DNA of 64,000 nt from Pseudomonas sp. MM211 (lineage in GTDB: Bacteria; Pseudomonadota; Gammaproteobacteria; Pseudomonadales; Pseudomonadaceae): positions 2,728,001 to 2,792,000 of the forward strand of contig NZ_CP081942.1 in the NCBI RefSeq assembly GCF_020386635.1, written 5' to 3'. Below the pieces are notes generated by a model. It saw nothing but the letters and a program-made list of their open reading frames with translations, ran no database searches and was not told the DNA's origin. Every line of letters starts with the position of its first letter. Within the stretch, counting starts at the first letter, position 1. Of this stretch, positions 1 to 8,324 are shown in pieces. The translations under genes and the position numbers were made by a program.

Positions 1-3000
1 AATCGTCCTGAGCTGTTGACCTATGCCCTGGCCAGCCTTGGTCAGCAGTCAATGACCGATTTCGAGGTGATCTTGGTCAACGATCATGGCGAACCGGTCG
101 AGCACTTGCTGCAAGGTTATCAATTCCCCATCACCTATGTGCGCCTTGGTACCAATGGAGGGCTATCGGCCGCCCGTAACGCCGGTTTGAGGCTGGCTTG
201 TGGTCGATACGTCTGTTATCTCGATGATGATGACATCTACCTGCCTGATCATCTCGCCATCATGTTCGAGGCGCTCGAGAAGAACCCTCAGTGCGTGGTT
301 TACAGCGCTGCCGAGTACGTCAATGAGCGAGTGGAAAGCGGCCAGCGTGTCGAGCTTGGAAAGCAGAGCCCGTTCCGTCATTCCAGTTACGACAGGGATC
401 ACCTGTTCTCTCAGAATTACATTCCCGTCAATACCTGGGCGCATCCGCGTAGCATGTTGGCGGCCGTGGGCGAGTTTGATACGGGGCTTAGCGCATTCGA
501 AGACTGGGACATGCTGCTACGCCTGGCAGCGCGTTATACATTTGTGCATGTTCCTCTGATCACTGCGCAGGTGCGTCTGCGCGATGCGCCGAACACCGGC
601 ACTGATCACATGCTTGGCAGGGAGCAGAAGAATTTCGCCGCGTTGTACTTGGAAATGTATCGGCGCCATGGTGATGGCGGTAACAGTGCCGTTATCGCAG
701 GCAGGGCACGGGTTCTGCAGCGTTTTGGAATTACCGTAGAGTACGGGCGCTCCTCGCCGAGCATGCAGGCCTGGCTGGACAAACGTAGCCTTACGCCGGT
801 GCAGAGAAAGCACATCGCAGGGCGGCTTGAGGGCGGAGCGGCGGCCCCCCGGTTTGGCGTCGTGATACTGGATAATCAGGGCGACCATGCTGCGCTGGTG
901 TTGACTCTGGCGTCTTTGGAGCGAGCTCGTTTCAACTATGAGAAGCTGCAGGCTTTCGTACTTACCCCGCTAAGTGACGTTGCACAGGGCGCTACGCCTT
1001 GCCAAGTGATCACCTTACCTGCCGAGGGCTATGTCGCGTCACTCAATGCGCTTATGAACGATTCAGCCTTCGATTGGTGTCTCCTCATGCGTGCGGGAGA
1101 TGAGCTGACGCAATCAGGCCTGATGATGGCCGGGCTGGAGTTGCTGACCGCTCCTGATTGTCGCGCAATCTACTGCGATGAGATGTTCCGCCAGGAGGGG
1201 CAGCTTGCTGCCGCGTTTCGGCCGGCATTCAACCTCGATTATCTGTTGAGTTTCCCTGCCGGGATGGCCAAGCACTGGCTGTTCCGCAGAGATGTTGTCG
1301 TAGCGGCCGGTGGGTTCGACCCCGCCTTTGAAAAAGCTCCGGAGTTTGAGCTGATCCTCAGGCTGATCAGCGAGGGTGGCTTGGATGGATTGGGCCATGT
1401 GGCTGAGCCTTTACTGATCACCGACGCACCTGCCCTTGTCGACAGCGATGCTGAGCAGCGGGCTATTAGCCTGCATCTGCAGCAGCGTGGGTACCAAAAT
1501 GCAGTTATCGGCTCCGCCAAGCCGGGTCGTTATCAGATTGATTATGGGCATGGGCAAACACCGCTTGTTTCCCTGCTCATCGTTGCTGGCGAGCGCCTAG
1601 AGCCCCTGCAGCGCTGTGTAGAGAGCATTCTTGAGAATACCCGCTACGCGAATTACGAGTTGCTGTTGATCCAGAGTCATTTTCAAGATGAGCAGGTCAG
1701 TGCATGGCTCGCCGCACTGGCTTCACTTGGAGAGGCACGCATCCGCGTGCTGCCTGCAGGTGGCGGGCAGCAGGCGCCTCAGTCCCTCATCAATCAGGCT
1801 GCCCAACAAGCCCATGGGGATTACCTATTGCTTCTTTCGGCTGATGCAGCCGCAATCAGTGATGACTGGCTGGATGAACTGCTCAACCATGGTCAACGTC
1901 CTGAGGTGGGCTGCGTCGGTGCCAAGCTGCTTTCGGCAGATGGGAAGATCTTTCAGGCCAGCCTTATCCTCGGTCTGGAAGGGCCGGTCGGCAGGCCGTA
2001 TACCGGTGAGCCCATGGATGCGCCTGGCTACATGCAGCGTCTTCAGGTCGCCCAGAACAGCAGCGCTGTGGGACATGATTGCCTGCTGGTCGAAAAAGCG
2101 CTGTTTTTCACTTTGGGTGGGCTGAGCGAGAGTGAGATACCGTTCCGATTCGCTGGCGCCGATCTATGCCTGAAGGCGCGTCAGGCAGGTTATCTGACCG
2201 TCTGGACACCATTTTCGCAACTGATGCTTGATCGTGCCGACAGCTCCCGTGGCACTGCGGCAGAACATGACGATATGTACGCCAAATGGTTGCCGATACT
2301 GGCGCGAGACCCAGCCTACAATCCTAACTTTTCCCTCTCTCAGCCGGGTGGCTTCAAGCTGGCCGATACGGCGTTGTCGTGGCGGCCACTGTCATCGTGG
2401 AAACCGTTGGCGACTGTGCTTGCACATCCCGCCGATAGCTCCGGCTCAGGGCACTACCGCGTCATGCAGCCATTCATGGCCCTACAACAGGCTGGCCTCG
2501 TCGACGGGGCGATATCTTCGGGGCTGATGCACGTTGCTGATCTGGAGCGCTACGAGCCTGACGTTATTGTTTTGCAGCGCCAGATAGGTGACGACCGTAT
2601 TGATGCAATGCGGCGTATGCAGGCGCTGTCTCGTGCCTTGAAGGTCTACGAGCTCGATGACTATCTGCCCAATCTACCGATGAAGAGCATTCACCGTGCA
2701 CATATGCCCCGGGACATTCTCAGATCCATGCGTCGTGGTCTTTCATATGTTGATCGTTTCGTCGTGTCGACTCAGCCGCTGGCGGATGCCTGCAGAGGGT
2801 TGCACGACGACATTCGGGTTATGGCGAACTGTCTTCCAGTAGCTTGGTGGAAAGGCCTTCACGCGCAGCGTCGGGTGTCCACTAAGCCAAGAGTGGGCTG
2901 GGCGGGCAGCATCAGTCACACCGGAGATCTGGAGATGATCGCCGATGTGGTCAGTGCTCTGGCGGACGAAGTCGACTGGGTATTCATGGGCATGTGTCCT

Positions 3001-3390
3001 GAGAAAATACGGCCCTTCGTCAAAGAAATTCACCGCGGCGTAGACATCAATAGCTACCCACAGGCATTGGCAGCACTTAATTTGGATCTGGCAGTGGCTC
3101 CTCTGGAAGAAAATTTGTTCAACGAGTGCAAGAGCAATCTTCGTTTGCTGGAGTTCGGAGCCTGTGGTTTTCCCGTGGTCTGCAGTGATGTGCCGAGTTA
3201 CGAGGGAGATCTGCCAGTGACCAGGGTGAAGAACCGTTATCGGGATTGGGTAGACGCAATCAGGATGCATGTCGCTGATCTGGACGCGACGGCTCGCGCA
3301 GGCGACGCCTTGCAGCAGCAGGTCATGCGCGACTGGATGCTCGAAGGGGACAACCTGATTGCATGGCAGCGAGCTTGGTTGCCTGACTGA
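1..3390 (+). CDS. Multidomain glycosyltransferase, 5'-truncated by the window edge (probable flagellin glycosyltransferase)
   Basis: The reading frame is open from base 1, so the gene begins outside the window; about 1,129 codons are visible. Several glycosyltransferase units follow one another. The first is a GT-A (GT2) domain, with DDDD near visible residue 75 and a FEDWDMLL acceptor-side motif near 165. The second is a degenerate GT2-like unit at about 285-480. The third GT2-like unit starts near 520. A GT-B type domain occupies about 830 to the end and includes ELDDYLPNLP and a VGWAGS segment. There is no signal peptide or membrane segment in the visible part, so it is probably cytosolic. 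It lies directly upstream of flagellin, where pseudomonads carry fgt-type genes that O-glycosylate FliC. That role is inferred from position and domain content; lipopolysaccharide or other glycan assembly is the alternative. I see no clear terminator after it. Confidence 0.8.
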   Translation, partial: NRPELLTYALASLGQQSMTDFEVILVNDHGEPVEHLLQGYQFPITYVRLGTNGGLSAARNAGLRLACGRYVCYLDDDDIYLPDHLAIMFEALEKNPQCVVYSAAEYVNERVESGQRVELGKQSPFRHSSYDRDHLFSQNYIPVNTWAHPRSMLAAVGEFDTGLSAFEDWDMLLRLAARYTFVHVPLITAQVRLRDAPNTGTDHMLGREQKNFAALYLEMYRRHGDGGNSAVIAGRARVLQRFGITVEYGRSSPSMQAWLDKRSLTPVQRKHIAGRLEGGAAAPRFGVVILDNQGDHAALVLTLASLERARFNYEKLQAFVLTPLSDVAQGATPCQVITLPAEGYVASLNALMNDSAFDWCLLMRAGDELTQSGLMMAGLELLTAPDCRAIYCDEMFRQEGQLAAAFRPAFNLDYLLSFPAGMAKHWLFRRDVVVAAGGFDPAFEKAPEFELILRLISEGGLDGLGHVAEPLLITDAPALVDSDAEQRAISLHLQQRGYQNAVIGSAKPGRYQIDYGHGQTPLVSLLIVAGERLEPLQRCVESILENTRYANYELLLIQSHFQDEQVSAWLAALASLGEARIRVLPAGGGQQAPQSLINQAAQQAHGDYLLLLSADAAAISDDWLDELLNHGQRPEVGCVGAKLLSADGKIFQASLILGLEGPVGRPYTGEPMDAPGYMQRLQVAQNSSAVGHDCLLVEKALFFTLGGLSESEIPFRFAGADLCLKARQAGYLTVWTPFSQLMLDRADSSRGTAAEHDDMYAKWLPILARDPAYNPNFSLSQPGGFKLADTALSWRPLSSWKPLATVLAHPADSSGSGHYRVMQPFMALQQAGLVDGAISSGLMHVADLERYEPDVIVLQRQIGDDRIDAMRRMQALSRALKVYELDDYLPNLPMKSIHRAHMPRDILRSMRRGLSYVDRFVVSTQPLADACRGLHDDIRVMANCLPVAWWKGLHAQRRVSTKPRVGWAGSISHTGDLEMIADVVSALADEVDWVFMGMCPEKIRPFVKEIHRGVDINSYPQALAALNLDLAVAPLEENLFNECKSNLRLLEFGACGFPVVCSDVPSYEGDLPVTRVKNRYRDWVDAIRMHVADLDATARAGDALQQQVMRDWMLEGDNLIAWQRAWLPD

Positions 3391-3425
3391 GGCGTCGGTG
3401 GTCTGACGCGGTTTTATTGTCGGGC

Positions 3426-3452
3426 TCAAGAATTACAAGCAAGCGCCGATAC
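3426..3452 (+). promoter_or_regulatory. Candidate sigma-28 (FliA) promoter P1 of fliC
   Basis: TCAAG starts at 3426, and after 15 bases from TCAA comes GCCGATAC at 3445-3452. This is one base from the FliA -10 consensus GCCGATAA and has the TCAAG-type -35 seen in pseudomonads. It would give a leader of nearly 190 nt before fliC. Confidence 0.6.
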
Positions 3453-3527
3453 GCTGCTTGGGAAGAGGTTGAAGAGTCATGGCACCAGGCTTGTCAAGGG
3501 AGTCGCAAAAAAATTCAACTTCTCTCC

Positions 3528-3554
3528 TAAAGCTTCGCAGATTCAGGTCGATAA
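3528..3554 (+). promoter_or_regulatory. Candidate sigma-28 (FliA) promoter P2 of fliC
   Basis: TAAA at 3528-3531, a 15-base spacer, then GTCGATAA at 3547-3554, one base off GCCGATAA. It lies about 95 bp upstream of the fliC start codon and is the second FliA-like site in this intergenic region. Which of the two is used cannot be told from sequence. Confidence 0.6.
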
Positions 3555-3648
3555 AGAGTATGAAAGCGAACTCAATGTTGCCTGAGCATTGCAGGCCAGA
3601 GTCGCAAGCCCAGGCAAACACGTTAGTGTCCGATGGAGGACAAACATC

Positions 3649-4812
3649 ATGGCTTTGACCGTAAACACCAACATTGCGTCGTTGAACACTCAGCGCAACC
3701 TGAATACTTCGTCCAACGCGCTCAACACCTCGCTGCAGCGCCTGTCGACTGGTTCGCGCATCAACAGTGCCAAGGACGATGCGGCTGGCCTGCAGATTGC
3801 CAACCGTCTGACCAGCCAGGTCAACGGCCTGAACGTGGCAGTGAAGAACTCCAACGACGGCATCTCCATGGCGCAGACCGCTGAAGGCGCACTGCAGCAG
3901 TCGACCACCATTCTGCAGCGTATGCGTGACCTGTCCCTGCAGTCGGCCAACGGCTCGAACAGCGAAGGCGAGCGTAAGGCACTGAACTCGGAAGTGACCG
4001 AGCTCAAGAAAGAGCTGAACCGTATCTCCAACACCACCACCTTCGGTGGCAAGAAACTGCTGGATGGTAACTTCGGCACCACCACCTTCCAGGTAGGTAG
4101 CGCAGCTAACGAAACCATCAGCGTGAAGATCGACGAGATGAGCACTGCGTCGCTGAAGGGCAAGTACTACGAAGGTAGTCTGGCTGCTGCTGCTGGCACC
4201 GCCAGCGCTTCGGGTACCATCACCGTTTCCGGTACTGTCAATGGTACTGATTTCTCGGTAGATGTTGCTGTAGCTAGCGGTGCGACTGCTGTGGAAGTGA
4301 GCCAGTCGGTTGCAACTGCCATCAACGATGCGAACATCGGCGTAGGTGCCTTTGTGGATGACACTGGTGCTACCACACTGGTTTCTGGTCAGAATAGCGA
4401 TGGCACTGCCAACGCGCTGTCGGCACTGAGTGTAAGTGGCACTGTCGCTGGGGTTACAACCAACCCTGCATACACTGCGGCCACCGGTGTCACCGAAACA
4501 GAAATGACCAACATCGACGTCAGCACTGTACAGGGCGCTCAGGAGTCGGTAATCGTCATCGACCAAGCGATCCAGGCGATCGACAAGCAGCGTGCCGACC
4601 TCGGTGCTGTGCAGAACCGCTTCGAGAACACCATCGGTAACCTGCAGAACATCGCAGAGAACGTTTCGGCTGCACGTGGTCGGATTCAGGATACGGACTT
4701 CGCGGCAGAAACTGCGAACCTGACCAAGAACCAGATCCTGCAACAGGCCGGTACTGCGATCCTGTCTCAGGCCAACCAGCTGCCGCAGGCGGTGCTCAGC
4801 CTCCTGCAGTAA
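3649..4812 (+). CDS. fliC: Flagellin FliC
   Basis: Structural subunit of the flagellar filament, exported by the flagellar type III system. The chosen ATG ([15 protein letters not shown]) follows a GGAGGA ribosome site by 8 bases and gives 387 residues; an in-frame start 20 codons upstream has no family support. The first ~140 residues form the conserved D0/D1 helices, with [15 protein letters not shown] in the TLR5-recognised region. The last ~90 residues form the C-terminal D1/D0 helices ending in [10 protein letters not shown]. The middle (about 175-300) is Ala/Gly/Thr/Ser/Val rich and unlike the ends, as expected for the surface-exposed variable domain and possible O-glycan sites. Two FliA-type promoter sites lie upstream and a terminator follows. 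Confidence 0.97.
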   Translation: MALTVNTNIASLNTQRNLNTSSNALNTSLQRLSTGSRINSAKDDAAGLQIANRLTSQVNGLNVAVKNSNDGISMAQTAEGALQQSTTILQRMRDLSLQSANGSNSEGERKALNSEVTELKKELNRISNTTTFGGKKLLDGNFGTTTFQVGSAANETISVKIDEMSTASLKGKYYEGSLAAAAGTASASGTITVSGTVNGTDFSVDVAVASGATAVEVSQSVATAINDANIGVGAFVDDTGATTLVSGQNSDGTANALSALSVSGTVAGVTTNPAYTAATGVTETEMTNIDVSTVQGAQESVIVIDQAIQAIDKQRADLGAVQNRFENTIGNLQNIAENVSAARGRIQDTDFAAETANLTKNQILQQAGTAILSQANQLPQAVLSLLQ

Positions 4813-4840
4813 GCCAAATCGGCTAGGCTGCTTTAAACTC

Positions 4841-4873
4841 CGGGGGGAAGTGCATAGCGCTTCTCCCCGTTTT
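4841..4873 (+). terminator. Intrinsic terminator after fliC
   Basis: A ten-base-pair stem (one G-U pair) between CGGGGGGAAG and CTTCTCCCCG with a 9-base loop, followed by TTTT. It separates the abundant flagellin message from flaG. Confidence 0.8.
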
Positions 4874-4892
4874 GCCTTGCGAGGTAAAAGAA

Positions 4893-5273
4893 ATGGACAT
4901 CGCAATAAATAGTTTGTCGCCGGTGCTGGCCAAGCCAACAGGTACCTCTGTGCCTATGGCTTATGCCGGAGCGGCGGCCTCTTCTGAAGCGGGTAATGAC
5001 CTGCCTACTGCACGCCAGGGCCAGGCTCCTGCTGAGAATACGGGGCAGATATACGAACAGGTGGATAACGCTGTCACGTCCATCCAGAGTTTTGTGCAGA
5101 ACATTCGGCGTGACCTGAACTTCAGCGTCGATGACTCGAGTGGTCGGGTTGTGGTCAAGGTGACCGATCGTGCTTCAGGTGATGTCATTCGCCAATTGCC
5201 TTCTGAAGAGGCATTACGACTGGCAGAAAGTCTGGAAGAGGTGCGCAGTCTGCTGTTCAAGGCTGAGGCCTGA
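4893..5273 (+). CDS. flaG: FlaG family flagellar protein
   Basis: A 126-residue protein. The ATG at 4893 is preceded by a GAGGTAAAAG ribosome site; the upstream TTG extension is not supported. The N-terminal half is low-complexity. The C-terminal half (about 50-126) is the FlaG domain, with DLNFSVDD, RVVVKVTDRASGDVIRQLPSEEAL and a final helix. FlaG is known to influence filament length in several bacteria; its biochemical role is unclear. It sits between fliC and fliD as in Pseudomonas aeruginosa. Confidence 0.9.
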   Translation: MDIAINSLSPVLAKPTGTSVPMAYAGAAASSEAGNDLPTARQGQAPAENTGQIYEQVDNAVTSIQSFVQNIRRDLNFSVDDSSGRVVVKVTDRASGDVIRQLPSEEALRLAESLEEVRSLLFKAEA

Positions 5274-5275
5274 CA

Positions 5276-5291
5276 TGGCTCGGTTTTTGAA
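5276..5291 (+). promoter_or_regulatory. Weak candidate sigma-54 site before fliD
   Basis: TGGCTCG, four bases, then TTGAA. This fits the -24/-12 pattern TGGCACR-N4-TTGCW except for T at position 5 and GA instead of GC at -12. fliD operons of pseudomonads are generally FleQ/RpoN controlled, which is the reason for noting it. Confidence 0.35.
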
Positions 5292-5351
5292 TGCTGGAGA
5301 GGACTGAATGAACTTTCACGCATGAACGTCAATATCGTGACGGAGTAGATT

Positions 5352-6770
5352 ATGGCTATTGGTGGAGTTTCGACGGGCATCAACTCAGGGCTGCCCATCT
5401 CTGATTTGGTTACAGCGATGGTCAACGCCGAGAAGGCACCCAAGGAGGCGCAGCTTGCCCGCCTCTCGACTTCGACTACCACCAAGCTTTCTGGCTTGGG
5501 GCAGCTGAACAGTGCGCTCGGTGAGTTCCAGACCGCGCTCAAGGATCTCAACAGCGCGACGCTGTTCGAGAAACGCACTGCCACGTCATCCAACACCAGT
5601 GCGCTGACGGCCACCGCCGGTAAAACCGCATCAGCCGGAAATTACCAGGTGACAGTTGATAATCTCGCTTCGGCCAGCAAGGTAGCGACGAAAGCCCTCG
5701 ACGGTACGTTCAAGAGCGGAGATAGCGACGAGGTCCTGAGCGTCAAGCTTGGTGAAAGCGGCACCGCTATCGATGTAAAGATCACTGCAGGATCCGACCT
5801 TGCCAGCATTCGCGACCAGCTCAATACCGCGCTGAAGGGCAAGGGCGTTACCGTCAGCACGATCAACGATCCTGCCAGCGGTAAGTCTCGTCTGGTTTTT
5901 AGCGGTAACGAGACGGGCGATGGTAAGGACGTTATGGTTTCCGGCAGTGGTGATCTTGCTGGTCTCAGTGTCGATGGTCGTAATAAGCTCGCCACGGGTG
6001 ATGACTCCGCTGCCGGATTTATCGTCCAGGCGGCCAATGCCAAGTTCTCCATCGACGGTCTTGCGCTTACCAGCCCAACCAACTCGATCAAGGGTGCTAT
6101 TGCGGACGTCAGTTTCGAGTTGCTTGCGAAAACGGAAGAGGGTAAGCCACTTACTCTCAAAGTTGGTGAGGACAATGCGGGCGTCAAAGCAGGCATCAAG
6201 AAGTTCGTTGATGCCTACAACAAGCTGATCAATACCAGTAATGATCTGACCAGAGTCACTAAGGTCGGTGAGGACGGAACCCCGTTAGTAGGCGGTTTGG
6301 TTGGCGATTCGACTGTCCGAAATTTGCTTGGCGGAATACGCAACGAATTGGTAAATCCCGTTGGTGGCGATGGTGTAAAGGTACTTGCGGACCTGGGCAT
6401 CACCACTCAAAAGGACGGCACTCTGAAAATCGAGGACGCCAAGCTCGATGCTGCACTGAAAGACAATTTTGATGCTGTAGGCTCGTTCTTTGTCGGTGAT
6501 ACAGGGTTGGCGAAGCGTTTGGACGGCCAAGTGGCTGCGTACAGCCAGACGGGCGGTATTCTTTCGCAGCGCATGCAAGCGCTCGAGTCCACGCGGACCG
6601 ACATCAAAAAGCAAACCGAGAACCTCAATCTCCGTGTCGAAAAGATGCAAACGCGGCTGCTTGCGCAGTTCAATGCCATGGAATCTCTTATCGGCCAGTT
6701 GAATGGCACCAGTAGTCAGCTGCAAAGCACGCTTTCCAACCTGCCCGGTGTGGTTCAGAAGAGTAAATAA
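5352..6770 (+). CDS. fliD: Flagellar hook-associated protein 2 (filament cap) FliD
   Basis: Cap protein that sits at the filament tip and folds incoming flagellin. It has 472 residues, normal for the family. The N-terminal segment [21 protein letters not shown] is the FliD_N start (about 5-105). The central part is variable and rich in Gly/Lys/Ser. The C-terminal FliD_C region (about 225-455) contains the [19 protein letters not shown] helix and a terminal coiled coil ([19 protein letters not shown]). fliS follows after 2 bases, so cap and chaperone are probably co-translated. In P. aeruginosa FliD also mediates mucin adhesion. Confidence 0.95.
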   Translation: MAIGGVSTGINSGLPISDLVTAMVNAEKAPKEAQLARLSTSTTTKLSGLGQLNSALGEFQTALKDLNSATLFEKRTATSSNTSALTATAGKTASAGNYQVTVDNLASASKVATKALDGTFKSGDSDEVLSVKLGESGTAIDVKITAGSDLASIRDQLNTALKGKGVTVSTINDPASGKSRLVFSGNETGDGKDVMVSGSGDLAGLSVDGRNKLATGDDSAAGFIVQAANAKFSIDGLALTSPTNSIKGAIADVSFELLAKTEEGKPLTLKVGEDNAGVKAGIKKFVDAYNKLINTSNDLTRVTKVGEDGTPLVGGLVGDSTVRNLLGGIRNELVNPVGGDGVKVLADLGITTQKDGTLKIEDAKLDAALKDNFDAVGSFFVGDTGLAKRLDGQVAAYSQTGGILSQRMQALESTRTDIKKQTENLNLRVEKMQTRLLAQFNAMESLIGQLNGTSSQLQSTLSNLPGVVQKSK

Positions 6771-6772
6771 AA

Positions 6773-7159
6773 ATGAGCACTCCCATTGATACCTACAAAA
6801 GTGTCAAAACCAGTCAGGAAGTCACACCCTATCAAGCTGTTCGCCTGCTGCTCGACGGTGCCATAGAGCGAATTTCCTTGGCTTTGCTGGCTCAGCAGCA
6901 GGATAACCCAGGTCTTCGTGGTGAAGCCGTGAGCGGCACCTTATCCATCATCTCCGTATTGCAGTCGAGCCTGGATAAGGAGCTCGGTGGTGAGCTGGCG
7001 CAGAATCTGGATAATCTGTACGACTACATGAACCGTCGGCTTGTAGGAGTAGCGTTGGACGATACGCCTCGTCGGCTGGAAGAAGTTCAGGAATTGTTGA
7101 CGCAGATTCGTGATGCGTGGGAAGCGATAGACCCGGATGTCGAGCAGCCTGCAGGCTGA
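6773..7159 (+). CDS. fliS: FliS-family flagellin export chaperone, first paralogue
   Basis: A 128-residue FliS protein. The motifs [18 protein letters not shown] near the N-terminus and [19 protein letters not shown] in the middle are the family signature. FliS binds the C-terminal helices of flagellin in the cytosol and prevents premature polymerisation. The start codon lies 2 bases after the fliD stop. A second, better-conserved FliS gene follows at 7383. The two proteins share the LDNLYDYM segment but differ elsewhere, so they are old paralogues and not a fresh duplication. Confidence 0.9.
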   Translation: MSTPIDTYKSVKTSQEVTPYQAVRLLLDGAIERISLALLAQQQDNPGLRGEAVSGTLSIISVLQSSLDKELGGELAQNLDNLYDYMNRRLVGVALDDTPRRLEEVQELLTQIRDAWEAIDPDVEQPAG

Positions 7160-7318
7160 CTTCAGTGACGCATTGAGGTCTGGAGTTATCCGGCCTAATC
7201 GGCACGCTGAAGCTCAATATTCTCTTCAGCTGCCTCGTGCTCTATGCGAGTTGCGGAGCTTATGTGGGGTATTCGCGCCATGCTGTTTCAGCCCCATCTA
7301 TTTATGATTAATCCCCGC

Positions 7319-7345
7319 TAAAGCTCACGCCCACCATGCCGATAC
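7319..7345 (+). promoter_or_regulatory. Candidate sigma-28 (FliA) promoter for the second fliS and fliT
   Basis: TAAA at 7319-7322, exactly 15 bases, then GCCGATAC at 7338-7345, one mismatch to the FliA -10. It lies 37 bp upstream of the second fliS start, in a 223 bp gap after the first fliS. Confidence 0.65.
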
Positions 7346-7382
7346 ATTGAGTATTCCCGCTGTACACTGGAGTACATTCAGC

Positions 7383-7763
7383 ATGAACGCCATGGCCGCT
7401 ATGCGTCAGTATCAAAACGTCAACACTCAGGCTCAGGCTGTTGATGCTAGCCCGCATCGTCTGATTCAGATGCTGATGGAAGGTGGCCTCACTCGTCTGG
7501 CTCAGGCCCGCGGTGCAATGGAGCGTGAGCAGTTCGCAATGAAGGGCGAGCTGATCGGCAAGGCCATCGGCATCATCGGTGGTCTGCGTGCCGGCTTGAA
7601 CCTGGAGCAGGGTGGCGAACTGGCCGAGAATCTGGATAACCTGTACGACTACATGACCCGTCGTCTGCTTGAGGCTAATCTGAAGAACACTGTCGAGCCG
7701 CTCGATGAAGTTGCCGGCTTGCTGCGTAATGTGAAAACCGGCTGGGACGCAATTGCTCAGTGA
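7383..7763 (+). CDS. fliS: FliS flagellin export chaperone, second paralogue
   Basis: A 126-residue FliS. The start MNAMAAMRQYQNVNTQAQ was chosen because it matches the usual FliS N-terminus (MRQYQ then SPHRLIQMLMEG); an upstream in-frame TTG adds 12 unlikely residues. It carries the [23 protein letters not shown] signature. Its length and N-terminus look like the orthologue of the single FliS found in many pseudomonads, making the 6773 gene the extra copy. fliT starts 26 bases downstream. A FliA-type promoter is present just upstream, so this chaperone may be made with flagellin as a late gene. Confidence 0.92.
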   Translation: MNAMAAMRQYQNVNTQAQAVDASPHRLIQMLMEGGLTRLAQARGAMEREQFAMKGELIGKAIGIIGGLRAGLNLEQGGELAENLDNLYDYMTRRLLEANLKNTVEPLDEVAGLLRNVKTGWDAIAQ

Positions 7764-7789
7764 TCGGCATGCGTGAAAGGAGCATCTCC

Positions 7790-8086
7790 ATGAATACATC
7801 TGTTCAGCGCCTGCAGAGCACCGGTACCGCAATGCGTCAGGCATTGTCGACTGAAGATTGGGCTGCCATTGGCGAGCTGGATCTGCAGTGCCGTCAGGCT
7901 GTCGAAGACGCTATGGTCGACGCGGCGAACGATGACGGCGCTTTGCGTGCCCGCATGCAGGAGCTCTTGGATCTGTACAGGGATCTGGTGAGTGCTTGCC
8001 AAGCCGAGCGCCAGCGACTGGCCGGTGAGCTGATTCAGCTGAATCAGTCGCAGCAAGGTGCCAAGGTATATCAGCTTTTTGGCTGA
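7790..8086 (+). CDS. fliT: FliT-like flagellar chaperone (FleP position)
   Basis: A small helical protein of 98 residues. Start MNTSVQRLQSTGTAMRQAL follows an AAAGGAG ribosome site with 7-base spacing, so the in-frame start ten codons upstream is rejected. Size, predicted helices (ALSTEDWAAIGELDLQCRQAV, RARMQELLDLYRDLVSACQAERQRLAGEL) and place between fliS and fleQ fit FliT/FleP. In enterobacteria FliT binds the cap protein FliD and the master regulator; that activity is not shown for this protein. Confidence 0.75.
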   Translation: MNTSVQRLQSTGTAMRQALSTEDWAAIGELDLQCRQAVEDAMVDAANDDGALRARMQELLDLYRDLVSACQAERQRLAGELIQLNQSQQGAKVYQLFG

Positions 8087-8110
8087 AGTGCCGTGTCGAG
8101 TAGTGGGCTG

Positions 8111-8128
8111 AGGCGGCGCGCCGCCTTG
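8111..8128 (+). terminator. GC-rich palindrome after fliT (possible terminator)
   Basis: AGGCGGC directly abutting its complement GCCGCCT around a GC centre. There is only a short T-poor tail (TTGTC), so terminator function is uncertain. Confidence 0.35.
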
Positions 8129-8224
8129 TCCGTTAATCTCAGTAAAATGTTACCCTCCTGCCCATAGGTTCTCTTGGGCATGCCCCGGTATTCCTCGTTT
8201 GACCCCTGCTTGACAAAAAAACAC

Positions 8225-8238
8225 GTCATTAAATTGAC
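8225..8238 (+). promoter_or_regulatory. Candidate FleQ-binding box upstream of fleQ
   Basis: GTCATTAAATTGAC agrees at every fixed position with the FleQ box form GTCANTAAATTGAC described in P. aeruginosa. A second half-like sequence CCAATAATTGAC follows at 8245-8256. A sigma-70-like TTGACT (8234-8239), 17 bases, TTTACT overlaps the box. This suggests FleQ controls its own promoter. Confidence 0.55.
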
Positions 8239-8324
8239 TAAGCGCCAATAATTGACTTTACTGCTGGCTAAATGCTGGCGCTAAAAGGCGTTAGTTGGCT
8301 TTTTCTTTCTGGGCCAGATCAACT

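Noticed and set aside
3433..4938. Long minus-strand frame opposite fliC
   Set aside because: It is a shadow of the flagellin coding sequence with no recognisable protein features. Similar long opposite-strand frames (for example over uvrB, leuC, leuB-asd and purF) were rejected for the same reason.
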